Assembly: GCF_030433645.1 (NCBI RefSeq)
Contig: NZ_JAROCG010000001.1
Location: 434,001 to 498,000 of the forward strand
Source: Arthrobacter burdickii
GTDB taxonomy: Bacteria > Actinomycetota > Actinomycetes > Actinomycetales > Micrococcaceae
DNA length: 64,000 nucleotides
Direction of reading: 5' to 3'
Shown here in pieces: positions 17,216 through 25,930 of this stretch. The translations under genes and the position numbers were made by a program. The notes under the pieces were generated by a model that saw only the letters and a program-made list of their open reading frames with translations, ran no database searches and was not told the origin of the DNA. Position 1 is the first letter of the stretch. Each line of letters begins with the position of its first letter.

Positions 17216-17614
17216 ATGACTCTGCGCTGGTATTCAACCGTCATCGAATCGATCGACCACCGGGCGCTCGCCCACTGGTGGGCCGACGCGCTCGGCTGGG
17301 ACGTGATGTTCGAGACCGACGACGAGGCCGTGCTGGTACCGCCGTGGGCCCGCGAACTGGGACCCACGCTGAGGTTCGAGCAGGTGCCGCCGGGTCTCGT
17401 CTTCGTGCCCGTCGACCACGCGAAGCAGGGCAAGAACCGGCTGCATCTGGACTTCGCCCCGCACACCCGCCAGGACCGCGACGCCGAGATCGAGCGCCTC
17501 ATCGCCCTCGGGGCGCGGCGCATCGATGTCGGACAAGGACCGGACGTCAGCTGGGAGGTCCTCGCGGATCCCGACGGCAACGAGTTCTGCGTGCTCTCGT
17601 CGCGGGAGTACTAG
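17216..17614 (+). CDS. Glyoxalase/VOC-superfamily protein
   Basis: This 132-residue protein has the two beta-alpha-beta-beta-beta modules of the vicinal oxygen chelate fold: IDHRALAHWWADALGWDVMFE in the first and the closing VLADPDGNEFCVLSSREY in the second. The HLDFAPHTRQDRDAEIERLIALGARR segment is typical of the actinobacterial glyoxalase-like (DUF/Glyoxalase_6) branch. The start is the ATG giving MTLRWYSTVIES, where family similarity begins. No substrate can be named. It is convergent with the PRC-barrel gene, separated by a perfect 19-bp hairpin. Confidence 0.85.
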   Translation: MTLRWYSTVIESIDHRALAHWWADALGWDVMFETDDEAVLVPPWARELGPTLRFEQVPPGLVFVPVDHAKQGKNRLHLDFAPHTRQDRDAEIERLIALGARRIDVGQGPDVSWEVLADPDGNEFCVLSSREY

Positions 17615-17639
17615 GAGCCCGGAGCCGCAGAGCTACGGC

Positions 17640-17696
17640 CCGGGCGACAGAAGATACCCGTTCGGGGATGCCGTCGCGGTATCTTCTGTCGCCCGG
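17640..17696. terminator. Perfect 19-bp hairpin, CGACAGAA family
   Basis: The arms (left arm beginning CGGGCGACAGAAGATACC) pair perfectly over 19 bp around a 19-nt loop, between two convergent genes, so a bidirectional terminator is likely. The arm contains CGACAGAAGATACC, which matches the arms of two other palindromes near 25.84 and 26.83 kb. Confidence 0.7.
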
Positions 17697-17705
17697 CGGA
17701 GCGGG

Positions 17706-18518
17706 CTACAGTTCCACGCGCTCCGTCTCGATGACTTCCTTGCGGACCTGCCCGCCCACGACCTCGTCCTGGGTGTGGACGTCGCGGCGGACCCGGACAC
17801 GCTCGATCGGGACGACGTCCAGTTCGACGCGGGGCTTCTCCTCGTAGAGCACCACCTCGACGGTGTCACCGTTGAAGGCGGTCTCCACCGCCGAGTACAG
17901 CCGCTCGCGCTCGGCATCCGTGTAGGAGCCCTTGCCGTCGTCGTAGAACGGCGTACCGTCCTTGACCGGAACGCGCTCGACGACGAGTTCCTCTCGCCGG
18001 ATCTGCACGGTCATGGTGACGTCCTCGGTGACCACGCGCTTGACGAGGCGCACGCGCTCCGTCTCCCGGATCTCCGTGCTCACGCGCAGCTGCTCCTCGG
18101 ACCGCGTCATCGCGTAGTCGCCCTCGGGACGCGATGACTGCGGGCGGACCGCACCTGCGTCGGATGTGCGCTCGTCGGCCACGACGTCGCCGTCCTTCGG
18201 TGCCATGAGCCCGTAATAGCGGAGCAGGTGCTGCTCCTCCTCGGGGCTGAGGTGCCCGTCCTGGGACATCTTCGGGGAGTCGTAGACCTTGGAGTGGGTG
18301 TAGGGCAGGCGGACGTCGTGTCCGTCGAGGGTGGCGCCGTTCAGCGGAGCGAAGGATTCGGGGTTGCCCATCTTGTGCGTGGCGACGGTCACCCAGCTCG
18401 GCTCACCGGTGGCGTCGTCGACGTAGAGCTGCCCCATGGGACCCAGTACTGCCCCGTCCTCGCTCAGCACATTGGCGCCGGAGTTCATCGAGTTCTTCAT
18501 CTGTTCGAGCGAGATCAT
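17706..18518 (-). CDS. PRC-barrel and DUF2382 stress-type protein
   Basis: The 270-residue protein has an N-terminal PRC-barrel (residues about 10-80, with NVLSEDGAVLGPMGQLYVDDATGEPSWVTV) and a C-terminal DUF2382 domain (from about 140) with the family pattern SEEQLRVSTEIRETERVRLVK followed by RREELVVERVPV and VLYEEKPRVELDVVPIERV. It is highly charged and soluble. Members of this family are often stress-induced in Arthrobacter, Deinococcus and cyanobacteria; the biochemical role is unknown. Good start context: a Shine-Dalgarno-like GAAAGG precedes ATG. It is divergent from the LtrA gene. Confidence 0.9.
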   Translation of the reverse strand: MISLEQMKNSMNSGANVLSEDGAVLGPMGQLYVDDATGEPSWVTVATHKMGNPESFAPLNGATLDGHDVRLPYTHSKVYDSPKMSQDGHLSPEEEQHLLRYYGLMAPKDGDVVADERTSDAGAVRPQSSRPEGDYAMTRSEEQLRVSTEIRETERVRLVKRVVTEDVTMTVQIRREELVVERVPVKDGTPFYDDGKGSYTDAERERLYSAVETAFNGDTVEVVLYEEKPRVELDVVPIERVRVRRDVHTQDEVVGGQVRKEVIETERVEL

Positions 18519-18658
18519 GATGGCCCTTTCGAGGAGGTTGACTGCCTTTCACCGTAGGTCCCTCCCGAGGGGATAGCAAGCAGGCTTACTACCCCGGGCA
18601 GGGAGCCTTGCCGTCCCGGCCCTTCGGTGATCGGACGCGACGGCCCTATCCTTTCCCC

Positions 18659-19855
18659 ATGCCACTCCTGCCGAGGTCCCTGCGCGCGGTGCGCGTCTCC
18701 GACGAATCGCACCGCGTCACCACCTTCGAGCTCTTCTTCGACCTGGTCTTCGTGTTCGCCTTCACGCAGGTCACCGGCTTCATGGCGCACGCGCACTCCT
18801 TCCCCGGCATCCTCCAGGGCATGATCGTCCTCGGCATGCTCTGGTGGTCCTGGGTGTGCTATTCGTGGCTCGCCAACCAGACGCACGTGGACGAGGGGAT
18901 CATGCGCCTCGGGCTGTCCACCGTCATGGTCGCCATGTTCATCGCCTCCCTCGCCATCCCGGAATCGTTCGTGGACCTCGAGGGCGGCCTCAGCGGCCCA
19001 CTCGTCCTGGCGCTCTCCTACGTTGTCGTGCGTGTGCTGCACCTGGTGCTGTATGCCTTTGCGGCAATGGACGACAAGCCGCTCCAGCGCCAGGTTCTCA
19101 CGACATCGGTCGCGATGGTGTCGGGGTCGGTGCTCATCGTGCTGGGCGCACTGATCGGTGGCGCTTCCCAGACCTGGTTCTGGCTCGCAGGGCTGACCGT
19201 CGACGTCACGCTGACCTACCTCACGTCGGCCAGCGGTAACTGGCGGGTCCATTCGGCGGCGCACTGGACCGAGCGCTACGGGCTCGTGATCATCCTGGCC
19301 CTCGGCGAGTCGATCGTGGCCATCGGGGTGGGCGCATCCCAGGAGCCCGTGAGCATCCCGATCCTCCTCGGGGCCACGTTCGGCATCGCCCTGTCGATCT
19401 GCCTGTGGTGGCTCTACTTCGACGTCACGGCCATCGCTGCCGAGCATCGCTTCGCAGCGCTGCGCGGCAGCGATCGTGCCTCGGCCGCCGTCGATGCCTA
19501 CACCTACCTGCACCTGCCGCTCGTGGCGGGCATCGTGCTGTCCGCCCTCGGCGTCGAGGACGTCCTGGCACACGTCGACGAGACGGAGGGCTTCGGCATC
19601 CTCGGCGCGTTCGCGCTCCTCGGCGGCACGGCCCTCTATCTGCTGGGCGGCGCTGCTTTCTGGCGACGAGTGGGAGGTGGCTGGAAGAAATGGCGGCTCG
19701 GCGGTGCTGGTGCGCTGCTCCTGCTTCTGCCGGTCGCCGCGCACCTTTCACCCCTCGGGGCGCTGGCCCTCGCAGCCGGAGTGACGGGAGTCCTCGTCGC
19801 GGCGGAAAGCTCCCTGTATGCCGAGACCCGGAACAGGGTCCGCGCGCGGCTGTGA
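18659..19855 (+). CDS. Low temperature requirement protein A (LtrA) family membrane protein
   Basis: The 398-residue polytopic protein has the LtrA signature near the N-terminus (VTTFELFFDLVFVFAFTQVT) and HWTERYGLVIILALGESIVAIG in the middle, with about eleven hydrophobic segments. The family is named from a Listeria mutant unable to grow in the cold; molecular function is unknown. The start at ATG 18659 places the family N-terminus at residue 1; the frame extends upstream but without a ribosome site. It appears to be a single-gene unit, followed by the convergent AEC transporter gene. Confidence 0.88.
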   Translation: MPLLPRSLRAVRVSDESHRVTTFELFFDLVFVFAFTQVTGFMAHAHSFPGILQGMIVLGMLWWSWVCYSWLANQTHVDEGIMRLGLSTVMVAMFIASLAIPESFVDLEGGLSGPLVLALSYVVVRVLHLVLYAFAAMDDKPLQRQVLTTSVAMVSGSVLIVLGALIGGASQTWFWLAGLTVDVTLTYLTSASGNWRVHSAAHWTERYGLVIILALGESIVAIGVGASQEPVSIPILLGATFGIALSICLWWLYFDVTAIAAEHRFAALRGSDRASAAVDAYTYLHLPLVAGIVLSALGVEDVLAHVDETEGFGILGAFALLGGTALYLLGGAAFWRRVGGGWKKWRLGGAGALLLLLPVAAHLSPLGALALAAGVTGVLVAAESSLYAETRNRVRARL

Positions 19856-19951
19856 GCCACGGGCGTGCCCCACGGGGTGACCCAAAAGTGGTGCCGGAGG
19901 GAGCAGGCGGAGCCCGGCAGCGCGCGTTCCAGGCCGTGGGCGCTCGACACC

Positions 19952-20878
19952 TCAGCCGGTGAGCACCCGGATGACGAGGAACACCACCGGCAGGTAGAGG
20001 ACCCCGGCCACCGTCTGCAGGGTGATCGTGGAGGCCATCAGCCTCGAATCGCCGCCGAGCGCCCGGGCCATGACATAGGCGGAGGACGCCGTGGGCAGGG
20101 ACAGGAAGAGGATCACGGTCGCGGCGGGTTCACCGGTGAGACCGAACATCACGCAGCCGGCGATCCCCAGGGCGGGCATCACCGCGAACTTGACCCCAGT
20201 GGCGATCGCCACGGCCCCCAGGTTGTGTCCCATGCTCCGCAGGTCCAGTGCCGCGCCCACGCACAGGAGGCCGAGCGGCAGGGACGCGCTGCCGAGCGTC
20301 CGCACGAAGTCGGAGATGCCCGGCGGCAATCCAGCACCCGTGACATTCAGGAGGATCCCGACCACGCAGCCGAGAATCAGCGGGTTGGTGACGATGGTCC
20401 GGAGGGTGCCGCCCGCCGTCAGCCTCTCCGCCCCGTAGCGCGCGAAGGCGAGCGTGCAGAGAACGTTCACGAGCGGTACGAGGATCGTGTTCGCGATGGC
20501 GGCGAGCGCGACGCCGTCGGACCCGAACAGGGCCAGGGCGATCGACAGGCCGAGGTAGTTGTTGAAACGGATGCTGCCCTGCAGGACCGAGGTGAAGGCC
20601 GGTCCGTCGAGGTCGAGCCAGCGCTGGGCGATCACCAGCCCCGCAGCCGTCAGGATGACCGGTCCGGCGAGGATCGGTGCCATCAGCGCGATCGGCAGGC
20701 CCCCGAGGTCCGCCGTCGACGTGCCGTAGATGAACAGCGCGGGCAGGAGGATGAAGTAGCAGAGCCGCTCGGCCGGCGGCCAGAAGGCCGGAACCACGAA
20801 GCTCCGGGCGCGGAGGGCGTATCCGAGGGCGATCAGGCCGATCACCGGGCCGAGCGCCACGAGGGCCTGGGCGATCAC
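19952..20878 (-). CDS. AEC family transporter (auxin efflux carrier-like)
   Basis: The 308-residue protein has about ten hydrophobic segments in two halves and the family landmarks: LGPVIGLIALGYALR at the start, SIRFNNYLGLSIALALFG in the middle and TASSAYVMARALGGD near the end. Bacterial AEC proteins export or exchange small carboxylates such as malate; the substrate here is unknown. The GTG start is chosen at VIAQALVALGP; the frame runs on upstream but there it is the shadow of the esterase gene. It lies 28 bp after the esterase stop and is probably co-transcribed with it. Confidence 0.85.
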   Translation of the reverse strand: MIAQALVALGPVIGLIALGYALRARSFVVPAFWPPAERLCYFILLPALFIYGTSTADLGGLPIALMAPILAGPVILTAAGLVIAQRWLDLDGPAFTSVLQGSIRFNNYLGLSIALALFGSDGVALAAIANTILVPLVNVLCTLAFARYGAERLTAGGTLRTIVTNPLILGCVVGILLNVTGAGLPPGISDFVRTLGSASLPLGLLCVGAALDLRSMGHNLGAVAIATGVKFAVMPALGIAGCVMFGLTGEPAATVILFLSLPTASSAYVMARALGGDSRLMASTITLQTVAGVLYLPVVFLVIRVLTG

Positions 20879-20906
20879 CGGGCCGCGCCGGCGGGCAGGA
20901 GCAGGG

Positions 20907-21548
20907 TCACCAGCCCCGCGCCAGGAGCCACTCGGCGGCCAGGCTGCTCCACTGTTCCGCGGCGCCGCTCCCCTCGGCCAGGCCGAGGCCGTGCTCCCCC
21001 TCGGCGAAGACATGCAGGGCGTGGGGGACCCCCTGCGCGGCGAGAGCCTGCCCGAGGAGGTACGCGTGTTCCACGGGAACAGCCTCGTCCGCGGCGGTGT
21101 GCCAGACGAAGAACGGAGGAGCATCAGCCGTGACCAGGCGGTCCAGGGAGGTGTCCGCGCGGATCCTCCCTCCGGCGTCGGGCCCGAGCAGCTCGTCCTG
21201 CGAGCCGCGATGCGTCGCGAGTTCCATGGACACCACGGGGTAGCAGAGGACGGCCGCGTCGACGCGCTCGTCGTCGGAGGCACCCGGTGCCAGCGCCGCA
21301 TGTCCCGCCAGGTGGCCTCCGGCCGAGAAGCCGAGGACCGCCAGCCGTTCGACGCCGGCCGCGCGCACGCGGCGGATCTCGCCACGTACGGCGTCGAGCG
21401 GTCCGGGGTGTCGGGTCTGGACCGGGTAGGAGAAGACGCCGGCGGACAGGCCGAAGGAGCGCAGCCGTGCGGCCACGACCTCGCCCTCGTTGTCGGACAG
21501 CATGGTGTAGCCGCCTCCGGGCAGGACGATGACATGCGAGGACTCCAT
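20907..21548 (-). CDS. Alpha/beta-hydrolase, esterase-like
   Basis: This 213-residue soluble hydrolase has LPGGGYTML (oxyanion HGGGx-like strand), the nucleophile elbow GFSAGGHLAG, an acid residue in WHTAADEAVPVEH and the catalytic His in GEHGLGLAEG. The pattern and size match the BD-FAE/carbohydrate esterase-like and xylanase-deacetylase (AxeA1) branch of alpha/beta hydrolases. No signal peptide is present. It is the first gene of a pair with the AEC transporter, which may suggest that the product of ester cleavage is moved by the transporter (inference). Confidence 0.85.
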   Translation of the reverse strand: MESSHVIVLPGGGYTMLSDNEGEVVAARLRSFGLSAGVFSYPVQTRHPGPLDAVRGEIRRVRAAGVERLAVLGFSAGGHLAGHAALAPGASDDERVDAAVLCYPVVSMELATHRGSQDELLGPDAGGRIRADTSLDRLVTADAPPFFVWHTAADEAVPVEHAYLLGQALAAQGVPHALHVFAEGEHGLGLAEGSGAAEQWSSLAAEWLLARGW

Positions 21549-21654
21549 ACCACCACCGTACTGTGGCCCCGGCGGCCAGGGCGGCAGGAGGAGGACCGTG
21601 GACAGTGATGAGCCCGGACCTGCGCGTGAATGCGAACCGACGCGCGCCGCTTAA

Positions 21655-21691
21655 ACGACAACGCCCCTGGCGGAGCCAGGGGCGTCGTCGT
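21655..21691. terminator. Strong hairpin downstream of DUF4193 gene
   Basis: ACGCCCCTGGC and GCCAGGGGCGT pair around GGA, and outer ACGAC/GTCGT extend the stem after a single mismatch. It stands 12 bp past the DUF4193 stop on the minus strand, ahead of the esterase gene. Confidence 0.75.
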
Positions 21692-21703
21692 ACTGAGGGC
21701 CTG

Positions 21704-22009
21704 TCAGCCCTCGCACTCGGTGCAGAACTTGTCGCCGTTCTTCTCGCGCGCAAGCTGGCTGCGGTGATGCACCAGGAAACAGGACATGCAGGTGAACTCG
21801 TCTTCCTGCTGCGGGATCACCTGGATCAGGAGTTCCTCGTGCGAGAGGTCGGCCCCGGGGAGGTCGATGCCTTCGGCGGTTTCGCCGTCCTCGACATCGA
21901 TCAGCGCGGTCTGCGTAGTCGCGCTGCGCTGTGCCTGGATCGCCTCGAGGGACTCGTTGGCCGGCTGGTCTTCCGGGCGAACGCGTGGCTCGTCGTAATC
22001 GGTTGCCAT
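21704..22009 (-). CDS. DUF4193 zinc-ribbon protein
   Basis: The 101-residue protein is acidic in its first half and ends with a four-Cys zinc ribbon: CMSC near residue 75 and CTEC at the C-terminus, with the conserved FLVHHRSQLA between. DUF4193 is a small family confined to Actinobacteria, usually single copy and highly conserved, with no assigned function. AAGGAGA lies about 9 nt before the ATG. It forms a single-gene unit closed by a strong hairpin. It might bind RNA polymerase or nucleic acid as other small actinobacterial zinc ribbons do, but this is speculation. Confidence 0.92.
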   Translation of the reverse strand: MATDYDEPRVRPEDQPANESLEAIQAQRSATTQTALIDVEDGETAEGIDLPGADLSHEELLIQVIPQQEDEFTCMSCFLVHHRSQLAREKNGDKFCTECEG

Positions 22010-22229
22010 GGGGGTAGATCTCCTTCTGTGGGCGGGTATGACGCCCAGATGCCACTCTCAACCTCGGCAGAGGCGGAAGTATTCCATATAACGGGTGCAA
22101 TATACCCGCTTCGGGTGATACTTTTCTCCACGCACCGCAAGCACGGGGATTCCCATCTCTTTGTGACGCGACAGCTGCCACGTGGTAGATGCCTGCTCCC
22201 TCTCCCGCCGTCGGGCCGGTGGGAGCCTC

Positions 22230-23438
22230 CTACGCAACCCGGGCGGGAACCTTCCGGCCGCTGCGCAGCGCGATCTCCAGCTCGAAACGCACCTTCGGGT
22301 CCCTGAGGTCCTCACCGAACAGCTCGCGCAGCTGCAGCACCCGATAGCCCACCGTCTGCGCGTGGATGCCGAGCTCGTCCGCGATCGGGGCGCGCTGGCC
22401 CCAGTGCCGCAGCCAGGCGAGCAGGGTCTCCTCGAGTTTCTCGCGCTGGCCGACCGGCAGCCCGGCCAGCGGCGCGAGCCTCCGCCGGGCGAGTTCCCCG
22501 ACGGCCGACGGCTCGGCCGCCAGGACCACCTCGGTCAGGTGCTCGTCGGCCCACACGGGGGGATCGTCGTCGCCCGCCCGCGGCGGCAGCATGGACGCCG
22601 CCAGGACCGCCAGCCGGAGCGACTCCGCGACCTGCTCCATCCCGCCTGCCGGTCCGATGGACGCGCTCCTGCCGGCCAGGACCCGCTGCAGGTCCGCACG
22701 CGACGCCGGCCCCCGCTCCGGGACCAGGGCGACGGCGTCCGTCTCGCGTTCGACGACGATCGCGCCGGGCGCGAGCCGCTGGCGCAATCCCTGCGCGCGC
22801 TCGAGCGGCAGCGTCACGACGGCGAGCTGGGCCGGCACGGTCCAGTCGGCGAGCGATGCCGCCTGCCGCAGCGACGTCTCGTCCGCCTGACCGAGGAGCA
22901 GCAGTTCCAGCAGTTCCGCACGACGGCGGTCGACGGCCCCGGCCCGTTCGGACTGCTCGAAGGCGTAGGCCTCGGCACTGACCGCGGAGAGTTCGTCGAT
23001 GTAGGCCATGATCGATTCGCCGAGGTCCACCACCACCGCAGGGCCCATGCCCTCCTCCATCGAGCGGCGCGACATCTCCCGGAAGGTCACGCGCGCACCC
23101 ATCCGGTAGGCCCCGAGCAACGAATCCATGCTGCGTCCCTGGCGGAATTCGCCGCGGCCCAAACCGGCCACCAACTGGCGGCTCTGGTCGGACAGGGCGG
23201 GCAGGCTCGTGCCCGGCAACTCGAGGAACCGCTCCAGGGCGACGGCAACCCCGAGGCGCAGTGCGTGGCCGAAGCCCCCTTCGATCGGACGCGCATACGC
23301 CGGCACCAGCTGGGGGACGGTCTGGATGATGGCCTCGACCAGGTCTCCGGTCAGCGGCCGGAGGCGGTCGCTCACCTCGGGTGGGAGGGCAAGCCACGGA
23401 GGCTCCGGAGGAGTTCCTGCTACCTCGTCAGAACGCAC
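22230..23438 (-). CDS. PucR-type transcriptional regulator
   Basis: The 402-residue protein has a C-terminal PucR/CdaR-type HTH (EETLLAWLRHWGQRAPIADELGIHAQTVGYRVLQLRELFG) preceded by a GGDEF-like/central sensory region, and an N-terminal helical domain seen in actinobacterial desaturase-linked regulators (LGAYRMGARVTFREMSR). The start is a GTG. It is divergent from the reductase-desaturase pair, so it probably senses fatty acid or membrane state and controls these genes. The closest known arrangement is the regulator next to DesA3-type desaturases in mycobacteria and relatives; activation versus repression cannot be told. Confidence 0.88.
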   Translation of the reverse strand: MRSDEVAGTPPEPPWLALPPEVSDRLRPLTGDLVEAIIQTVPQLVPAYARPIEGGFGHALRLGVAVALERFLELPGTSLPALSDQSRQLVAGLGRGEFRQGRSMDSLLGAYRMGARVTFREMSRRSMEEGMGPAVVVDLGESIMAYIDELSAVSAEAYAFEQSERAGAVDRRRAELLELLLLGQADETSLRQAASLADWTVPAQLAVVTLPLERAQGLRQRLAPGAIVVERETDAVALVPERGPASRADLQRVLAGRSASIGPAGGMEQVAESLRLAVLAASMLPPRAGDDDPPVWADEHLTEVVLAAEPSAVGELARRRLAPLAGLPVGQREKLEETLLAWLRHWGQRAPIADELGIHAQTVGYRVLQLRELFGEDLRDPKVRFELEIALRSGRKVPARVA

Positions 23439-23469
23439 GTGGACGGCCCCTATCTATTCTGAGACGACA

Positions 23470-23490
23470 ATACAACTCCACCAACTGTAT
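23470..23490. promoter_or_regulatory. Inverted repeat ATACA-N11-TGTAT, candidate operator
   Basis: The repeat lies in the 98-bp divergent region between the PucR-type regulator and the reductase gene, in an AT-rich patch where both promoters must be. Its position makes it the best candidate binding site for the regulator. Confidence 0.4.
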
Positions 23491-23536
23491 GCGAGGAGCG
23501 AAGATTTTTAGCGGCAGAGGCTATATCGTTGGTTCA

Positions 23537-24649
23537 ATGATCCGGTTCACGAAGCTGGCGCGTGCAGCCTCCGCGCTCATCACCCCGCTCACGCCGGAAG
23601 ACTTCCTCGCCCTGTTCAACCCGGTGTACTCCTCCCGCCAGCTCCGCGGCGTCGTCACGCGTGTGGTGCGAGAGACCGAGGACTCGGCCACCATCCACTT
23701 CCGCCCCGGCCATGGCTGGCACGGCCACCAGGCCGGGCAGTGGGCGCGCATCGGCGTCGAACTGGATGGCGTCCGCCACTGGCGCTCCTACTCGCTGAGC
23801 AATGCCGCCGGGCACGATCCGGCCATCACGGTCAAGGACGCCGGCGCGGTGTCGCACGTCCTGGTCCGGGACACCAAGCCCGGCGACGTCCTGTTCCTCG
23901 CCCCGCCCCAGGGTGACTTCGTCCTTCCCGAGCACCCGCGGTCCCTCCTCATGCTCACGGCGGGCAGCGGCATCACTCCCGTCATGTCCATGATCCGCAC
24001 GCTGGTCCCGCGGCGACCGGACGCCGACGTGGTGCTCATCAACTCGAACAGCACGCCGGAGAAGAGCCTGTTCCGCGAGGAACTGGACGAGCTCGCGGAC
24101 CAGTTCCCCAACCTGACGGTCCGCCACTGGTTCACGAGCGCCCGCGGCAGGCTGGAGTTCACGGCCAAGACCATCGCCGATCTCTGCCCCGACTGGCGGT
24201 CCCGTGCCGCCTACGCGTGCGGCCCGGAAGGCTTCCTGAACGCGGCCGAGGACCTCTGGGAGCGCGAGGCCGCCCTCGAGACCGCCCGCACCGTCCCGGG
24301 CATCACTGCCGGAGCCGAGACGCAGCCCACCAGCACGGGCACCCTCACCATCGAGCGGTTCACCACCGACCTCACCGCCGGCGCCGGGCACGACGGCGGC
24401 CTCGTCACCTTCGAGCAGTCCGACCGCGAGGTCCAGGCCGACGGCGACACCCCGCTGCTGGACATCGGCGAGGATGCCGGCATCCTCATGCCGAGCGGCT
24501 GCCGCATGGGCATCTGCCACAGCTGCCTCATCCCGCTGCGTGCAGGCCAGGTCCGGGACCTCCGGACGGGTGAACTGCACAACGAACCCGGCCAGCTCAT
24601 CCAGACCTGCGTCTCGGCGGCCGCCGGGCCCGTGAACCTCGACCTTTAA
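23537..24649 (+). CDS. Ferredoxin reductase with fused plant-type [2Fe-2S] domain (desaturase electron donor)
   Basis: The 370-residue protein has an FAD domain (WARIGVELDGVRHWRSYSLS), an NAD(P)-binding domain (LLMLTAGSGITPVMSMIR) and a C-terminal plant-type ferredoxin with SGCRMGICHSC and QTCVS as cluster ligands. This is the layout of the mycobacterial Rv3230c reductase that feeds electrons to DesA3. Start ATG 23537 (MIRFTKLA) is chosen because the frame upstream overlaps the divergent control region. It is followed 20 bp later by the desaturase gene, so NADPH-reductase-desaturase form one electron chain at the membrane. Confidence 0.92.
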   Translation: MIRFTKLARAASALITPLTPEDFLALFNPVYSSRQLRGVVTRVVRETEDSATIHFRPGHGWHGHQAGQWARIGVELDGVRHWRSYSLSNAAGHDPAITVKDAGAVSHVLVRDTKPGDVLFLAPPQGDFVLPEHPRSLLMLTAGSGITPVMSMIRTLVPRRPDADVVLINSNSTPEKSLFREELDELADQFPNLTVRHWFTSARGRLEFTAKTIADLCPDWRSRAAYACGPEGFLNAAEDLWEREAALETARTVPGITAGAETQPTSTGTLTIERFTTDLTAGAGHDGGLVTFEQSDREVQADGDTPLLDIGEDAGILMPSGCRMGICHSCLIPLRAGQVRDLRTGELHNEPGQLIQTCVSAAAGPVNLDL

Positions 24650-24669
24650 CCCCCATCAGAGGAGTCCCC

Positions 24670-25809
24670 ATGACCACCACGCTGACCCGCCCGGGCGCCC
24701 TTGCGGCGTCGGGCCACCCCCTGGTCCGCCCCGACGCCGCCAAGCACCTGACGGACGAGCAGGTCGAGGAACTCGGCCGCGAGCTCGACGCCGTGCGTGA
24801 CGAGATCCTCGCCAAGCGGGGGGCGACGGACGCCGCCTACATCCGCCGCGTCATCAAGGTTCAGCGCAGCCTCGAGTTCGCAGGCCGCGGCACCCTCCTC
24901 TTCAGCAAGTACAAGGCCGCCTGGGTCGCCGGCACGGCCATGCTGAGCGTCGCCAAGATCCTCGAGAACATGGAGATCGGCCACAACGTGCTCCACGGCC
25001 AGTGGGACTGGATGCGTGATCCGGACATCCACTCGACCACGTGGGAGTGGGACTTCGTCACGCCTGCCCGCTCCTGGCAGCACACGCACAACGACCTGCA
25101 CCACCGCTGGACCAACGTCATCGGCAAGGACAGGGACGTCGGATACAACCTGCTCCGCATGGACCCCGACCAGCCGTGGCGCCCCTTCAACCTCGGCAAC
25201 CCCCTGTACAACGCCATCCTGGCGCCGGTCTTCGAGTGGGGCATCGCCCTGTACGACCTCGAGATCCCCGAGTACAAGGAAGGCCTGAAGTCCAAGGAGG
25301 CCATGAACCGCGACCTCAAGGCCGTCGGCGTGAAGGTCATCAAGCAGTTCTCCAAAGACTACGCAGCCACCCCGGCCGTCGCCATGCTCACCGGCTCCGG
25401 AAAGCAGGCCCTCTACGGGACGCTCGCCGCGAACGCCATCCGCAACTTCTGGGCGCACGCCGTCATCTTCTGCGGCCACTTCCCCGAAGGCACGGACACG
25501 TTCACGGAGGAGGAGGTCGAGGGTGAAACCCGCGGCGACTGGTACGTCCGCCAGATGATCGGCTCCGCCAACATCTCGGGCTCGAAGTTCATGCACCTGA
25601 TGACCGGCAACCTGTCCCACCAGATCGAGCACCACTGCTTCCCCGACCTGCCGTCCAACCGGTACGCCGAGGTCGCCGTCAAGGTCCGCGACATCTGCTC
25701 GCGCTACAACCTGCCCTACACCACCGGGCCCCTGCCGAAGCAGGTCGGCTCCACCTGGGCGAAGATCTTCAAGCTCGCCCTGCCCAACCGCAAGCCCAGG
25801 ACCGCGTAA
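24670..25809 (+). CDS. Membrane acyl-CoA/fatty acid desaturase, DesA3-like
   Basis: The 379-residue enzyme has the three histidine boxes of membrane desaturases: GHNVLHG (His105, His109), HTHNDLHHR (138-145) and HQIEHHCFPD (about 317-323), which hold the di-iron centre. Hydrophobic stretches are modest, as in the actinobacterial type. It would introduce a cis double bond, probably delta-9, in acyl chains, raising membrane fluidity. AGAGGAG precedes the ATG. It is the second gene of the operon with the reductase and is ended by a perfect 17-bp hairpin. Regulation by the divergent PucR-type protein is likely. Confidence 0.93.
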   Translation: MTTTLTRPGALAASGHPLVRPDAAKHLTDEQVEELGRELDAVRDEILAKRGATDAAYIRRVIKVQRSLEFAGRGTLLFSKYKAAWVAGTAMLSVAKILENMEIGHNVLHGQWDWMRDPDIHSTTWEWDFVTPARSWQHTHNDLHHRWTNVIGKDRDVGYNLLRMDPDQPWRPFNLGNPLYNAILAPVFEWGIALYDLEIPEYKEGLKSKEAMNRDLKAVGVKVIKQFSKDYAATPAVAMLTGSGKQALYGTLAANAIRNFWAHAVIFCGHFPEGTDTFTEEEVEGETRGDWYVRQMIGSANISGSKFMHLMTGNLSHQIEHHCFPDLPSNRYAEVAVKVRDICSRYNLPYTTGPLPKQVGSTWAKIFKLALPNRKPRTA

Positions 25810-25841
25810 GGGCGTCGGCGCCTTCTACTCCGCCGACCCGA

Positions 25842-25882
25842 CAGAAAGAACCGCCGAAAGCGCCCTTCGGCGGTTCTTTCTG
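25842..25882. terminator. Perfect 17-bp hairpin, CGACAGAA family
   Basis: CAGAAAGAACCGCCGAA pairs with its exact complement around a 7-nt loop; the right arm ends in TTCTTTCTG followed by CTCTCT, giving a pyrimidine-rich tail. It separates the convergent desaturase and AHSA1 genes. The left flank reads CGACAGAAAGAACC, shared with two other palindromes in the window. Confidence 0.8.
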
Positions 25883-25930
25883 CTCTCTCGGCGTCTCCGG
25901 GGAGGCGCTGTGCGGTTAGCCCTGCCGGGG

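Noticed and set aside
16929..17219. 96-codon plus-strand frame before the VOC gene
   Set aside because: No ribosome site, Arg-rich random-like translation, overlaps the VOC start region.
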